A stretch of DNA of 64,000 nucleotides, taken from contig NZ_FOBB01000002.1 in NCBI RefSeq assembly GCF_900109685.1, positions 552,085 to 616,084 on the forward strand, in the 5' to 3' direction. The position numbers were made by a program, and so were the translations under genes. This stretch comes from Chitinophaga rupis. Its GTDB lineage: Bacteria > Bacteroidota > Bacteroidia > Chitinophagales > Chitinophagaceae. Below, one piece after another: positions 17,946 to 24,897 of the stretch (position 1 is its first letter; every line of letters starts with the position of its first letter). The notes beneath the pieces are model-generated. The model saw only the letters and a list, made by a program, of their open reading frames with translations. It did no database searches and was not told the DNA's origin.

Positions 17946-18120
17946 ATTACGAATTGCCCGGGTAAGAATTACGAATTATTCAATTACGAATTGAATGCAG
18001 CGGAGATTGGGGAGGAGAAGGGAAAGCGGATGATTAAATGATAATGAAAGCGGAAAGTTTGAAGCTGCGTGGGTAGACTGCTTCAAACTTTCCGCTTTGT
18101 GTTAATGAGTATTACGACCT
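17946..18120 (+). repeat. Composite intergenic repeat with internal terminator, copy 1
   Basis: Order of parts: AATTACGAATT words, the word GAATGCAGCGGAGATTGGGG (17995-18014), a purine-rich link, the hairpin 18047-18098, then GTATTACGA (18109-18117). The same parts in the same order and orientation recur at 29840-30027. The first part GAATTATTCAATTACGAATT is shared exactly. The gap between dapF and the nucleoside phosphorylase (314 bp) is filled entirely by this element and the one at 18144-18250. Confidence 0.75.
18047..18098. terminator. Strong hairpin terminator of the nucleoside phosphorylase gene
   Basis: AAAGCGGAAAGTTTGAAG (18047-18064) pairs perfectly over 18 bp with CTTCAAACTTTCCGCTTT (18081-18098) around a 16-base loop. 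The stem differs at one internal base pair from the hairpin at 29949-30006. It can work on the minus strand after the phosphorylase gene. Confidence 0.8.
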
Positions 18121-18143
18121 ACTGCTGATAATGAAGTACTTCC

Positions 18144-18250
18144 ATAATTCGTAATTATTCATAGTCTTAATTATTTTCAATGGCATTCCCCGCTGGGCGG
18201 GGCAGGCTATGCCCAGCTTTGGTGGTGTCGTAATTAAATAATTCGTAATT
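18144..18250 (-). repeat. Dispersed ~105-bp element, copy A
   Basis: The reverse complement of this stretch matches 28668-28772 with only a few differences. Edges are AATTACGAATT-type words. The middle is GC-rich with short palindromes (CCCCGCTGGGCGGGG at 18188-18202). The outer edge lies on the stop codon of the nucleoside phosphorylase gene (TAA at 18249-18251), so that gene ends in or at the element. Confidence 0.8.
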
Positions 18251-19127
18251 AAATCTCCGCAATAATCTCCACTGACTTCTCAATCATCCGCTGTACCGCT
18301 GCAGCGCCGTCTTTGCTGAATTCCTGGCGGATACGGTTGGCTACAATGGTACTGATGGATAAACAATCATGCCCTAAAACACGCCCCAGGCCGTAGATGC
18401 CGGCGGTTTCCATTTCAAAGTTGGTAATGCGGTGTGATTCAAACCCGAAACCGGTAAGCTGTTCAAGCAGCTGCGGGTGGGAGAGGCGGCCCCTGAGCGC
18501 ACGGCCCTGGGGTGCATAAAATCCCGGGCAGGTAACGGTAATGCCTGTATGATAACCTTCCTGGAAATGCTTGGACAGGTCTGTGGATGCTGCTGCCAGG
18601 TACGGATTAGCGCTGCCGGGCCGTAAAGTTACCTGTTGGCTGAAAGCTACCAGCATGGCCTTTTCATCGGCCGTATTTTCCAGCTCATACCAGGGCAGCA
18701 GATTATCGAGCCCTAAACCAAAAGAAGATACCACATAAGCATCTACGGGTATATGCTCATTTAATGCACCGGAGGTACCCAGGCGAATGATCTGCAGGCG
18801 TACCGGTGTTTGTTTTATAAAGCGGGTGTTAAAGTCAATGTTGGCCAGCGCATCCAGCTCATTGAGCACAATATCAATATTATCCGTACCAATGCCGGTA
18901 GATACTACGCTGAGGCGTTTGCTGCCGATATAGCCGGTATGGGTTACAAACTCGCGGTGGTTAGACCTGTGCTCTACCTTATCAAAGTGCTGGCTTACCT
19001 GCTGCACCCGGTCCGGGTCTCCTACGGTAATGATGGTGGTGGCCAGTTCTTCGGGCCTTACATCCAGGTGGTACACGGCGCCGCGGCTGTTGAGGATGAA
19101 CTCTGATTCTGCTATACGATCTTGCAT
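18249..19127 (-). CDS. Nucleoside phosphorylase (PNP/UDP phosphorylase family)
   Basis: This 292-residue cytoplasmic enzyme belongs to the nucleoside phosphorylase-I superfamily, which splits nucleosides with phosphate for salvage. Visible motifs are TIITVGDPDRVQQVSQHFD (phosphate-binding GDPxR near 35), GIGTDNIDIVLNELDAL, RLGTSGALNEHIPVDAYVVS, and NFEMETAGIYGLGRVLGHDC with the ribose-binding MExxG-like segment. The GDPDR and FEMET signatures resemble uridine phosphorylase. Exact base preference cannot be decided. The stop codon lies at the edge of repeat copy A. Confidence 0.88.
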   Translation of the reverse strand: MQDRIAESEFILNSRGAVYHLDVRPEELATTIITVGDPDRVQQVSQHFDKVEHRSNHREFVTHTGYIGSKRLSVVSTGIGTDNIDIVLNELDALANIDFNTRFIKQTPVRLQIIRLGTSGALNEHIPVDAYVVSSFGLGLDNLLPWYELENTADEKAMLVAFSQQVTLRPGSANPYLAAASTDLSKHFQEGYHTGITVTCPGFYAPQGRALRGRLSHPQLLEQLTGFGFESHRITNFEMETAGIYGLGRVLGHDCLSISTIVANRIRQEFSKDGAAAVQRMIEKSVEIIAEI

Positions 19128-19211
19128 GGGTTACTGAATTATGCTGCAAATGTAAGTGATCTGCTGCTAGTTGCGGGGGATGATGGGACGGTACATATTT
19201 GTCAATTTTTA

Positions 19212-19242
19212 TTTGATTAATATATAAAAAACACTACCTTTG
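19212..19242 (+). promoter_or_regulatory. Canonical Bacteroidota promoter of the tRNA-Cys gene
   Basis: TTTG at 19212-19215 and TACCTTTG at 19235-19242 are separated by exactly 19 bp, matching the sigma-ABfr consensus TTTG-N19-TAnnTTTG. Transcription would start near 19249, giving a 5' leader of about 60 bases before the tRNA, which contains a small GC-rich hairpin (TCCGC at 19265 with GCGGA at 19281). Confidence 0.85.
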
Positions 19243-19308
19243 CAGTCCTACAAAAATCGACGGTTCCGCGTTCGCCTGAGGCGGAGAGGACTAAGATAAA
19301 AGGAAAAT

Positions 19309-19379
19309 GGTACCGTGGCCGAGTGGCTAGGCAGAGGTCTGCAAAACCTTTTACAGCAGTTCGAATCTGCTCGGTACCT
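19309..19379 (+). tRNA. tRNA-Cys (GCA anticodon)
   Basis: Acceptor arms GGTACCG (19309-19315) and CGGTACC (19372-19378) pair over 7 bp, followed by the U discriminator at 19379 that is expected for tRNA-Cys. The D-loop has GAGTGGCTAGGC, the anticodon loop is CTGCAAA with anticodon GCA, and the T-arm carries GTTCGAATC. Length is 71 bases and the CCA end is not encoded. It has its own promoter and a terminator 11 bp downstream, so it is a single-gene unit. Confidence 0.96.
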
Positions 19380-19389
19380 CACTCCGGAT

Positions 19390-19420
19390 AAAAAGCCTTC
19401 TGAAACTCAGGAGGCTTTTT
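19390..19420 (+). terminator. Terminator of the tRNA-Cys gene
   Basis: AAAAAGCCTTCTGA (19390-19403) pairs with TCAGGAGGCTTTTT (19407-19420), one G-T pair, loop of three bases, ending in a T-run. It lies directly after the tRNA. Confidence 0.88.
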
Positions 19421-19454
19421 GCGTTTACGGAATATTACAAACTTAAAAATCAGT

Positions 19455-19949
19455 ATGCTGGAAATTATTCAAATAACTGAGAAAAGCAGCGCTGAAGAAC
19501 TGGAGCAGGTGAAATCCCTTTTCCGCGAGTATGCATCGTGGTTAAGCGTGGACCTGAGCTTTCAGCGTTTTGAGGAGGAATTGCTGGCGCTTCCTGATAA
19601 TTACGCCGCACCTATCGGAGCTTTGTTTATGGCCAAGGTTGACGGCCATGCAGCGGGTTGTGTGGCGGTACGCCGTTTTGATAACACTACCTGCGAAATG
19701 AAGCGTTTATTCGTACGCGATGCCTATAAAGGACGCGGTATTGGTAAACAGCTGGCCGCAAAAGCAGTGGAAGCAGGTAAAGCGCTGGGTTACCACCGTA
19801 TGCTGCTGGACACACTGGCGCATATGCGGCCTGCCATTGACCTGTACACCTCCCTGGGATTTCAGCCTATTGCCGCTTATTACGACAATCCTATCAGCAA
19901 CGCCGTATACCTGTCTATGCCGCTGGAAGGGGATACTGCGGCGTTATAA
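19455..19949 (+). CDS. GNAT family N-acetyltransferase
   Basis: This 164-residue protein has the acetyl-CoA binding motif LFVRDAYKGRGIGKQLAAKA (motif A with R-G-x-G-I-G). It is preceded by CEMKRLFVR and followed by RMLLDTLAHMRPAIDLYTSLGF, the usual motif B with the GNAT Y/F-x-x-G-F ending. I start it at 19455 (MLEIIQITEKSS), because the frame upstream runs into the tRNA terminator. The last 6 bases overlap the end of the convergent DUF1080 gene. The acceptor amine is unknown. Confidence 0.88.
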   Translation: MLEIIQITEKSSAEELEQVKSLFREYASWLSVDLSFQRFEEELLALPDNYAAPIGALFMAKVDGHAAGCVAVRRFDNTTCEMKRLFVRDAYKGRGIGKQLAAKAVEAGKALGYHRMLLDTLAHMRPAIDLYTSLGFQPIAAYYDNPISNAVYLSMPLEGDTAAL

Positions 19950-20681
19950 GGTTCTGATCCAGATATTCCGGTAGCTTACCGGGTTACCATGATCCTGCAG
20001 GATGATGGGGCCGGGACCATGTTGTTTATAAGCCGGCTTCCCGATATATAATGTTCCTCCCTCCAGCTCCACATTATTCTGTACCAACACTCCATTCTGC
20101 AATACGGTAGCACGTGCAGGCGATTTCAATGAGCCATCGCTGTTAAAGCGCGGTGCAGTCCATATTACATCATAGGTTTGCCATTCACCGGGTTTCTTAC
20201 ACACATTTACCAAAGGAATTTTTTGTTTATAAAAGCTGCCGGCCTGCCCGTTGGAGTAGGTACGGTTATTATAGTTATCCAATACCTGCAGCTCATATAA
20301 GCCCTGCATAAAAATGCCGCTGTTGCCACGGCCCTGGCTTTCGCCTACTACTTTTTCGGGTGTACGCCATTCTATATGCAGCTGAAAATCTTCAAACTTT
20401 TCTTTGGTTTGAATGGTGCCGGCGCCTTTTACTACGGTTACTATACCGTTCTTTAATTCCCAGGCAGCTGGGCCGCCTTTATCGTTTGTCCATTGATCCA
20501 GGTTCTTACCATCGAACAGGATGATAGCATCGCCGGGGGCGGTATTGGTGGAAGTACCGGGTGTAACTACTTTGGGCACGGGCTCCCATACTTCGGTTTC
20601 TTCAGGCTTCATTTGCGTATTGTTTTGTGCGTGTGCGCTGATAGCAAATAAGGTAGTGAGTGCAAGAATTGTGCGGAACAT
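19944..20681 (-). CDS. DUF1080 (3-keto-disaccharide hydrolase family) periplasmic protein
   Basis: This 245-residue protein begins with a signal peptide (MFRTILALTTLFAISAHAQ). The DUF1080 beta-sandwich follows: GDAIILFDGKNLDQWTN (about 50-66), FEDFQLHIEWRTP, GRGNSGIFMQGLYELQVLDN and GEWQTYDVIWTAPRF. These are the family's defining motifs. Characterised DUF1080 members hydrolyse 3-ketoglycosides produced by Gfo/Idh/MocA dehydrogenases. The next gene upstream (20780-22078) is exactly such an oxidoreductase on the same strand, which supports this role. Whether the substrate is a disaccharide, glycoside or something else is open. Confidence 0.88.
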   Translation of the reverse strand: MFRTILALTTLFAISAHAQNNTQMKPEETEVWEPVPKVVTPGTSTNTAPGDAIILFDGKNLDQWTNDKGGPAAWELKNGIVTVVKGAGTIQTKEKFEDFQLHIEWRTPEKVVGESQGRGNSGIFMQGLYELQVLDNYNNRTYSNGQAGSFYKQKIPLVNVCKKPGEWQTYDVIWTAPRFNSDGSLKSPARATVLQNGVLVQNNVELEGGTLYIGKPAYKQHGPGPIILQDHGNPVSYRNIWIRTL

Positions 20682-20779
20682 GGAATCAATTTTTTGATGT
20701 GCAGATATGCAGATGATGGGTTAATGTGCAGACATGCAGCCGGCTCTATTGCACCGCTGCACATCTGCACATTTGTATA
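20682..20779. repeat. TGCAGA-type repeats between the DUF1080 and oxidoreductase genes
   Basis: GATGTGCAGATATGCAGATG (20695-20714) is followed by TGTGCAGACATGCAG (20724-20738) and, in opposite orientation, CTGCACATCTGCACAT at 20756-20771. This gives a small inverted-repeat-like structure in the spacer, another example of short words repeated in intergenic DNA here. Confidence 0.45.
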
Positions 20780-22078
20780 TTATTTCGGAATGTTATAACC
20801 GTTGTGATACTGTGCAGCCAGGAACTTGTTGGCTTCTTCATCTTTAAAGCGGTTATTGGCGGCATCCCAATAGATCTTTTTGCCGGTTTTAAAGGCAATG
20901 TTACCCATCTGGGCATTAATGGCAACGTTGGCACCAGCTTGTATAGGAGTATGCAAATCGCTGAACTTGCGCGATTTAATTACCTCTACAAAGTTTTTGG
21001 TGTGAAGGTCCAAACCATCATCTACCTTGGGTTTGCGTGGCACGGCTTCCATCTTATCCTTTTCAGGGATCACTTCCCAGCCGCCGCGGTCCAGCACCAG
21101 GGTACCGTTATTGCCAATGAAGGCTATACCATGATCGCGGCCATAGGGGCCACCATCAATACCAATGGCGTGTTCCCACTGAATGTTGAACCCATCAAAT
21201 TCATATACGGTAGTGAGGGTGTCCGGTGTTTCGGCTGCATCATCCGGGTAAGCGAACTTACCGCCTGCGGCCATGATAGATTTCGGACGCTGTGCTTTCA
21301 TGCCTAAGAACGCATAATCCAGCAGGTGCACGCCCCAGTCAGTCATGAGGCCACCGGCATAATCCCAGTACCAGCGGAAGTTGAAGTGAAAGCGGTTAGG
21401 GTTAAAAGGCCGTTTCAGCGCAGGGCCCAGCCACATGGCATAGTCTACACCAGCGGGTGGGGTACCGTCGGGCTTTTTGGGAATGGACTTCATCCAGCCC
21501 ATATATGCCCAGGCTTTTACCAGGCGTACCTGGCCCAGCTTGCCGGAGTACACAAAGTCAATGGCATCTTTAAAGTGCTGCTGGCTGCGTTGCCACTGGC
21601 CTACCTGTACAACGCGCTGGTGGCGCTCCTGCGCGGCTACCATGGCATTACATTCGGCTATGGAGTTGCCGATTGGCTTTTCCACATACACGTCTTTTCC
21701 TGCGGCGCAGGCCTCTGTCATTTGCAGGGCGTGCCAATGGTCTGGTGTGCCAATGATAACGGCATCAATATCCTTACTTTCCAGCAGCTTACGGTAATCA
21801 CTATACGTTTTTACCTTAATGCCTTTCTGGGCCAGCTCAGCGGCGCGTTTGTCCAGCACATTCTTATCTACATCGCAGAGGGCTACACACTGTGCTGCCG
21901 GGTTTTTGAGCATGGCAGTGAGGTCGGCCCAGCCCATGCCATTGATGCCGATAGCGGCTACATTCAGGCGGTCGCTGGGGGCCACTAATTTCGGAAATGC
22001 ATTTAATGCGGATGGCATGGCTGCCGCGGCCATCATGGTGGAGGCGGAGCGGATGAAATCTCGTCGGGAATTGTTCAT
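20780..22078 (-). CDS. Gfo/Idh/MocA family oxidoreductase with Tat-type signal
   Basis: A 432-residue NAD(P)-dependent dehydrogenase. The N-terminus NNSRRDFIRSASTMMAAAAM is a twin-arginine signal, so the folded, cofactor-loaded enzyme is probably exported to the periplasm. The Rossmann part has LNVAAIGINGMGWADL, VALCDVD and the family signature DVYVEKPIGNSIAECNAMV (EKP with the catalytic lysine). DWGVHLLDYAFLGM belongs to the C-terminal substrate domain. Such secreted oxidoreductases are thought to act on sugars. Its neighbour, DUF1080, would process the 3-keto product. The spacing between them is about 100 bp. Confidence 0.92.
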   Translation of the reverse strand: MNNSRRDFIRSASTMMAAAAMPSALNAFPKLVAPSDRLNVAAIGINGMGWADLTAMLKNPAAQCVALCDVDKNVLDKRAAELAQKGIKVKTYSDYRKLLESKDIDAVIIGTPDHWHALQMTEACAAGKDVYVEKPIGNSIAECNAMVAAQERHQRVVQVGQWQRSQQHFKDAIDFVYSGKLGQVRLVKAWAYMGWMKSIPKKPDGTPPAGVDYAMWLGPALKRPFNPNRFHFNFRWYWDYAGGLMTDWGVHLLDYAFLGMKAQRPKSIMAAGGKFAYPDDAAETPDTLTTVYEFDGFNIQWEHAIGIDGGPYGRDHGIAFIGNNGTLVLDRGGWEVIPEKDKMEAVPRKPKVDDGLDLHTKNFVEVIKSRKFSDLHTPIQAGANVAINAQMGNIAFKTGKKIYWDAANNRFKDEEANKFLAAQYHNGYNIPK

Positions 22079-22234
22079 AACGGTGTGTTGTGTTAGTTCG
22101 TGGAAAGGTTAGCAAGACAAGATAGCAAATGCAACAGCAAAAAGCAAAAAGGGAGAACGTAAAAAGTAAAAATGCAAGAAATAAGAACCTGAATGAAACA
22201 AATGAATACCCTCCTTTAAGGGTGGGGGAAAAAA

Positions 22235-22263
22235 AATGTCCTGCAGGGTTAGTGCAGGACATT
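22235..22263 (-). terminator. Terminator downstream of the MerR gene
   Basis: AATGTCCTGCA (22235-22245) pairs with TGCAGGACATT (22253-22263). On the minus strand the stem is followed by a run of T residues (A-run at 22229-22236 on the plus strand). A nearly identical hairpin with the same loop is at 23238-23268. Confidence 0.8.
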
Positions 22264-22310
22264 CGCATTAGCGGGAGGAGGGCCTCTTTATTGTTTTTAC
22301 TTTTTACCTT

Positions 22311-23075
22311 TTACTTTTGATTTTTAATGTAATGCTCTGTAGCTTTTTGCAGAAAGAGGGCCAGCTCCTTACTGGGTAAGCCATCTACGGGCGTATAGCG
22401 GTTATCTGCTACATAGAGCTCAGCCAGTTTTCTGAAGTATTCCAGCTTGCCCAGGGCTATTTTTCCGCCGGTGAGCCGGAGTATGATCTGGTAGCGCCGG
22501 GCAATGCATTGCTGCACTTCATCACTTTCAGGGTCGCCGGACATGAGGGCGGCCAAGCGGGTGGTGATGTCATTCAGCTCCGTTTTCAATGTTTCCATCT
22601 CCTGCTTACTGAAGCTGCGCAATGTGTCTTCTACCTCTAAAATGGTACCCTCACCCCATTTAGACATGGCTTCTGTTCTATAGGCCATCATTTTTTCCCG
22701 GGGTATTCCTTCGTATAGATCTTCTACCTGTAACATAGTGTTGTTTTTTAGTGTTACCAATGTTTTTTCTATGGTACCAACCAATGTGTTTATCCTTTCC
22801 TTCCTCGCTAACAGCGCTTTCCTGTGCCCTTCCAAAGCCTGCACCAGATCAAATGCAGGATCATCGAGAAGGGTTAAGATGTCTTTTAAAGGAAAATCAA
22901 GTTCCCTGTAAAAGAGGATCTGCTGCAAACGCAGCAATTCTTTTTCGCCATAGAGCCGGTACCTGGCCTCGGTACGGACAGAAGGTTTTAACAGGCCCAT
23001 CTTATCGTACAGGTGTAAGGTGCGCACGCTGACACCTGCCAGCTTAGAGAGCTTTTTTACAGAATAGTTGTCCAT
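22311..23075 (-). CDS. MerR family regulator with TipAS-like effector domain
   Basis: This 254-residue protein starts MDNYSVKKLSKLAGVSVRTL, the MerR winged-helix, followed by LHLYDKMGLLKPSVRTEARY and YRLYGEKELLRLQQILFYRE. A coiled-coil dimerisation helix lies around residues 75-110. The C-terminal part (about 120-254) fits the TipAS domain, which in TipA binds thiopeptide antibiotics (KWGEGTILEVEDTLRSFSKQ region and helical end). MerR/TipA proteins activate promoters with long spacers, often their own. No transporter or resistance gene is next to it, so the regulon is unknown. Confidence 0.87.
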   Translation of the reverse strand: MDNYSVKKLSKLAGVSVRTLHLYDKMGLLKPSVRTEARYRLYGEKELLRLQQILFYRELDFPLKDILTLLDDPAFDLVQALEGHRKALLARKERINTLVGTIEKTLVTLKNNTMLQVEDLYEGIPREKMMAYRTEAMSKWGEGTILEVEDTLRSFSKQEMETLKTELNDITTRLAALMSGDPESDEVQQCIARRYQIILRLTGGKIALGKLEYFRKLAELYVADNRYTPVDGLPSKELALFLQKATEHYIKNQK

Positions 23076-23100
23076 CGTTTGGATTTATACCTTTCCGGAA

Positions 23101-23133
23101 CAAAGGTAGGGTATGACGTAAGGTAAGGGTCAA
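23101..23133 (-). promoter_or_regulatory. Promoter of the MerR/TipAS gene
   Basis: On the minus strand TACCTTTG (23108-23101) matches the -7 consensus, about 26 bp upstream of the start codon. TTGA (23133-23130) lies 21 bp farther upstream. The longer-than-usual spacer would fit MerR-type activation by DNA untwisting and possible autoregulation, but this is inference. Confidence 0.5.
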
Positions 23134-23237
23134 GAGGGAGGGGGTACTTTTTTTGGGAATGGAAGTAAAAAGTAAAAAAGTAAAAGGTAAAAAGGGGAAT
23201 GCGGCGGAGATTGGGGCGGATGGGGATGGGGTAAAAA

Positions 23238-23268
23238 AAATGTCCTGCAGGGTTGGTGCAGGACATTT
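23238..23268 (-). terminator. Terminator downstream of the MoxR-like gene
   Basis: AAATGTCCTGCA (23238-23249) pairs with TGCAGGACATTT (23257-23268). On the minus strand it is followed by a T-run. The loop GGGTTGG differs by one base from that of the 22235-22263 hairpin. Both are flanked by GTAAAAAGTAAAA-like words (23163-23195 and 22157-22170), so the whole neighbourhood is duplicated. Confidence 0.8.
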
Positions 23269-23285
23269 GATTTATGTGGCACATG

Positions 23286-24797
23286 TTAAAAAGTATCTTC
23301 TTCCTGTTCTTCGTTGCCCATGGTGAAGTTCATCATGGTGCCAAGCAGGTCGCTGAAGCGGGTTTCGTTCTCCACCATCTTTTTGCTGATGAGAGAGTAG
23401 GCGGCCAGACCATGCAGCACAAATTCCATGAGCAGCAGCTGCTCTTTGCCATTGGTGTGCGGGAACTTGGTCTTGATAAGATCTTTCAGGCCATCTACTT
23501 TCTGGAGCGCAGTTTCATATTGCTTATCGCTTACATCCTGCAGCAGGTTCACCGTATTTCCTTTATCGAACCATTGAATAACGGTGCGGTAAGGGTTTTC
23601 CTGGGCTGCGGCTGCCTGTTTGCTACGCTTTTTAAATGAATCCGGGTTCGGGAAGTAGTTGGAGAACAAGGTACGCATGGCTTTGTCCAGCAGGTTAAAT
23701 GCTACCTGCAGCGGGCCTTCCTGCTCCCCTTCATACACCAGCTCTATTTTGCCGGTAATGGCAGGTACAATGCCCTGCAGGTCGGCTATACGAACGTGCG
23801 TTTCCTTTTCTTTATTGATGATGGCCCTGCGTTCGCCGGCGCTTACTGCATTTTCATATGCGGCAATGGTTAAGCGGGCGGATACGCCGCTCTTTTTATC
23901 CACGTACTCACTGTTGCGGGCTTCAAATGCTACCTGCTCTATGAGGCGTTTTACCAGGTCGGATAGATGTACTTTTCCTTTCTGCTCGTCGTGCACATCG
24001 GCTTCCTGTTCCGTGATCAGCAAGGAGTTTTCCACTGTTTTTGGATAGTGGGTTACGATCTGGCTTTCTATACGGTCTTTCAGCGGTGTTACGATGGCGC
24101 CGCGGTTCGTATAATCTTCCGGGTTAGCGGTGAATACGAACAGGATATCCAGCGGCATGCGCACTTTGAAGCCCCTGATCTGTATATCGCCTTCCTGGAG
24201 AATGTTGAACAGGGCTACCTGTATGCGGGCCTGCAGATCGGGCAGCTCGTTGATCACAAAGATGCCGCGGTTGGAGCGGGGAATGATGCCGAAGTGGATC
24301 ACGCGCTCATCTGCATAGCTCAGCTTCAGGTTAGCTGCTTTAATGGGATCTATATCGCCGATAAGGTCTGCTACGGATACATCCGGCGTGGCCAGCTTTT
24401 CGCCGTAGCGGGCATCGCGGGAGAGCCATTCAATAGGCGTTTGATCGCCTTTTTCCGCTACCAGGTCGCGGCCGTAGCGTGACAGGGGCTCGAAAGGATT
24501 ATCATTCACTTCTGATCCTGCTATAATGGGAATGTATTCATCCAGCAGCTCTATCATCTGGCGGGCCATCCTTGTTTTGGCCTGGCCGCGCAGTCCCAGG
24601 AATAAAATGTTGTGGCGTGATAGCAGGGCTCTTTCCGTATCGGGTATTACCGTATCATCATAACCGATGATGCCGGGGAAGGTATTTTCTTTCTGTTGCA
24701 GTTTACGAATGAGGTTTTGCCTGATCTCTTCCTTTACTGTCTTAGGTTTATAGCCGCTCTTTTTCAGTTCTCCCAGCGTTCTTATGTTCGTATTCAT
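23286..24797 (-). CDS. MoxR/magnesium-chelatase-like AAA+ ATPase
   Basis: A 503-residue AAA+ protein. Walker A is GLRGQAKT (68-75). The Walker B position reads GIFVINELPDL (178-188), with Asn where the first acidic residue is normal. Sensor 1 is FVFTANPEDYTNRG (220-233), followed by LKDRIESQI with the arginine finger. The C-terminal 170 residues are a lid and helical extension with no recognised name. The next gene upstream encodes a VWA protein. MoxR-VWA pairs act as metal-insertion or protein-remodelling chaperones, similar in layout to the ChlI/ChlD subunits of magnesium chelatase. The target is unknown and there is no chlorophyll or cobalamin gene here. Confidence 0.87.
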   Translation of the reverse strand: MNTNIRTLGELKKSGYKPKTVKEEIRQNLIRKLQQKENTFPGIIGYDDTVIPDTERALLSRHNILFLGLRGQAKTRMARQMIELLDEYIPIIAGSEVNDNPFEPLSRYGRDLVAEKGDQTPIEWLSRDARYGEKLATPDVSVADLIGDIDPIKAANLKLSYADERVIHFGIIPRSNRGIFVINELPDLQARIQVALFNILQEGDIQIRGFKVRMPLDILFVFTANPEDYTNRGAIVTPLKDRIESQIVTHYPKTVENSLLITEQEADVHDEQKGKVHLSDLVKRLIEQVAFEARNSEYVDKKSGVSARLTIAAYENAVSAGERRAIINKEKETHVRIADLQGIVPAITGKIELVYEGEQEGPLQVAFNLLDKAMRTLFSNYFPNPDSFKKRSKQAAAAQENPYRTVIQWFDKGNTVNLLQDVSDKQYETALQKVDGLKDLIKTKFPHTNGKEQLLLMEFVLHGLAAYSLISKKMVENETRFSDLLGTMMNFTMGNEEQEEDTF

Positions 24798-24897
24798 ACA
24801 ATAATTAATAATGAAGAATTAATAATTAATAGTCGGGTACTGCTACAATAATAGTGTATCCCGGTATTAATGGTGTGTTAAAATTGATGTGTGCTAA

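Noticed and set aside
18188..18202. Rho-independent terminator in the GC core of element A
   Set aside because: The palindrome has no T-run after it; the real terminator is the 18047-18098 hairpin.
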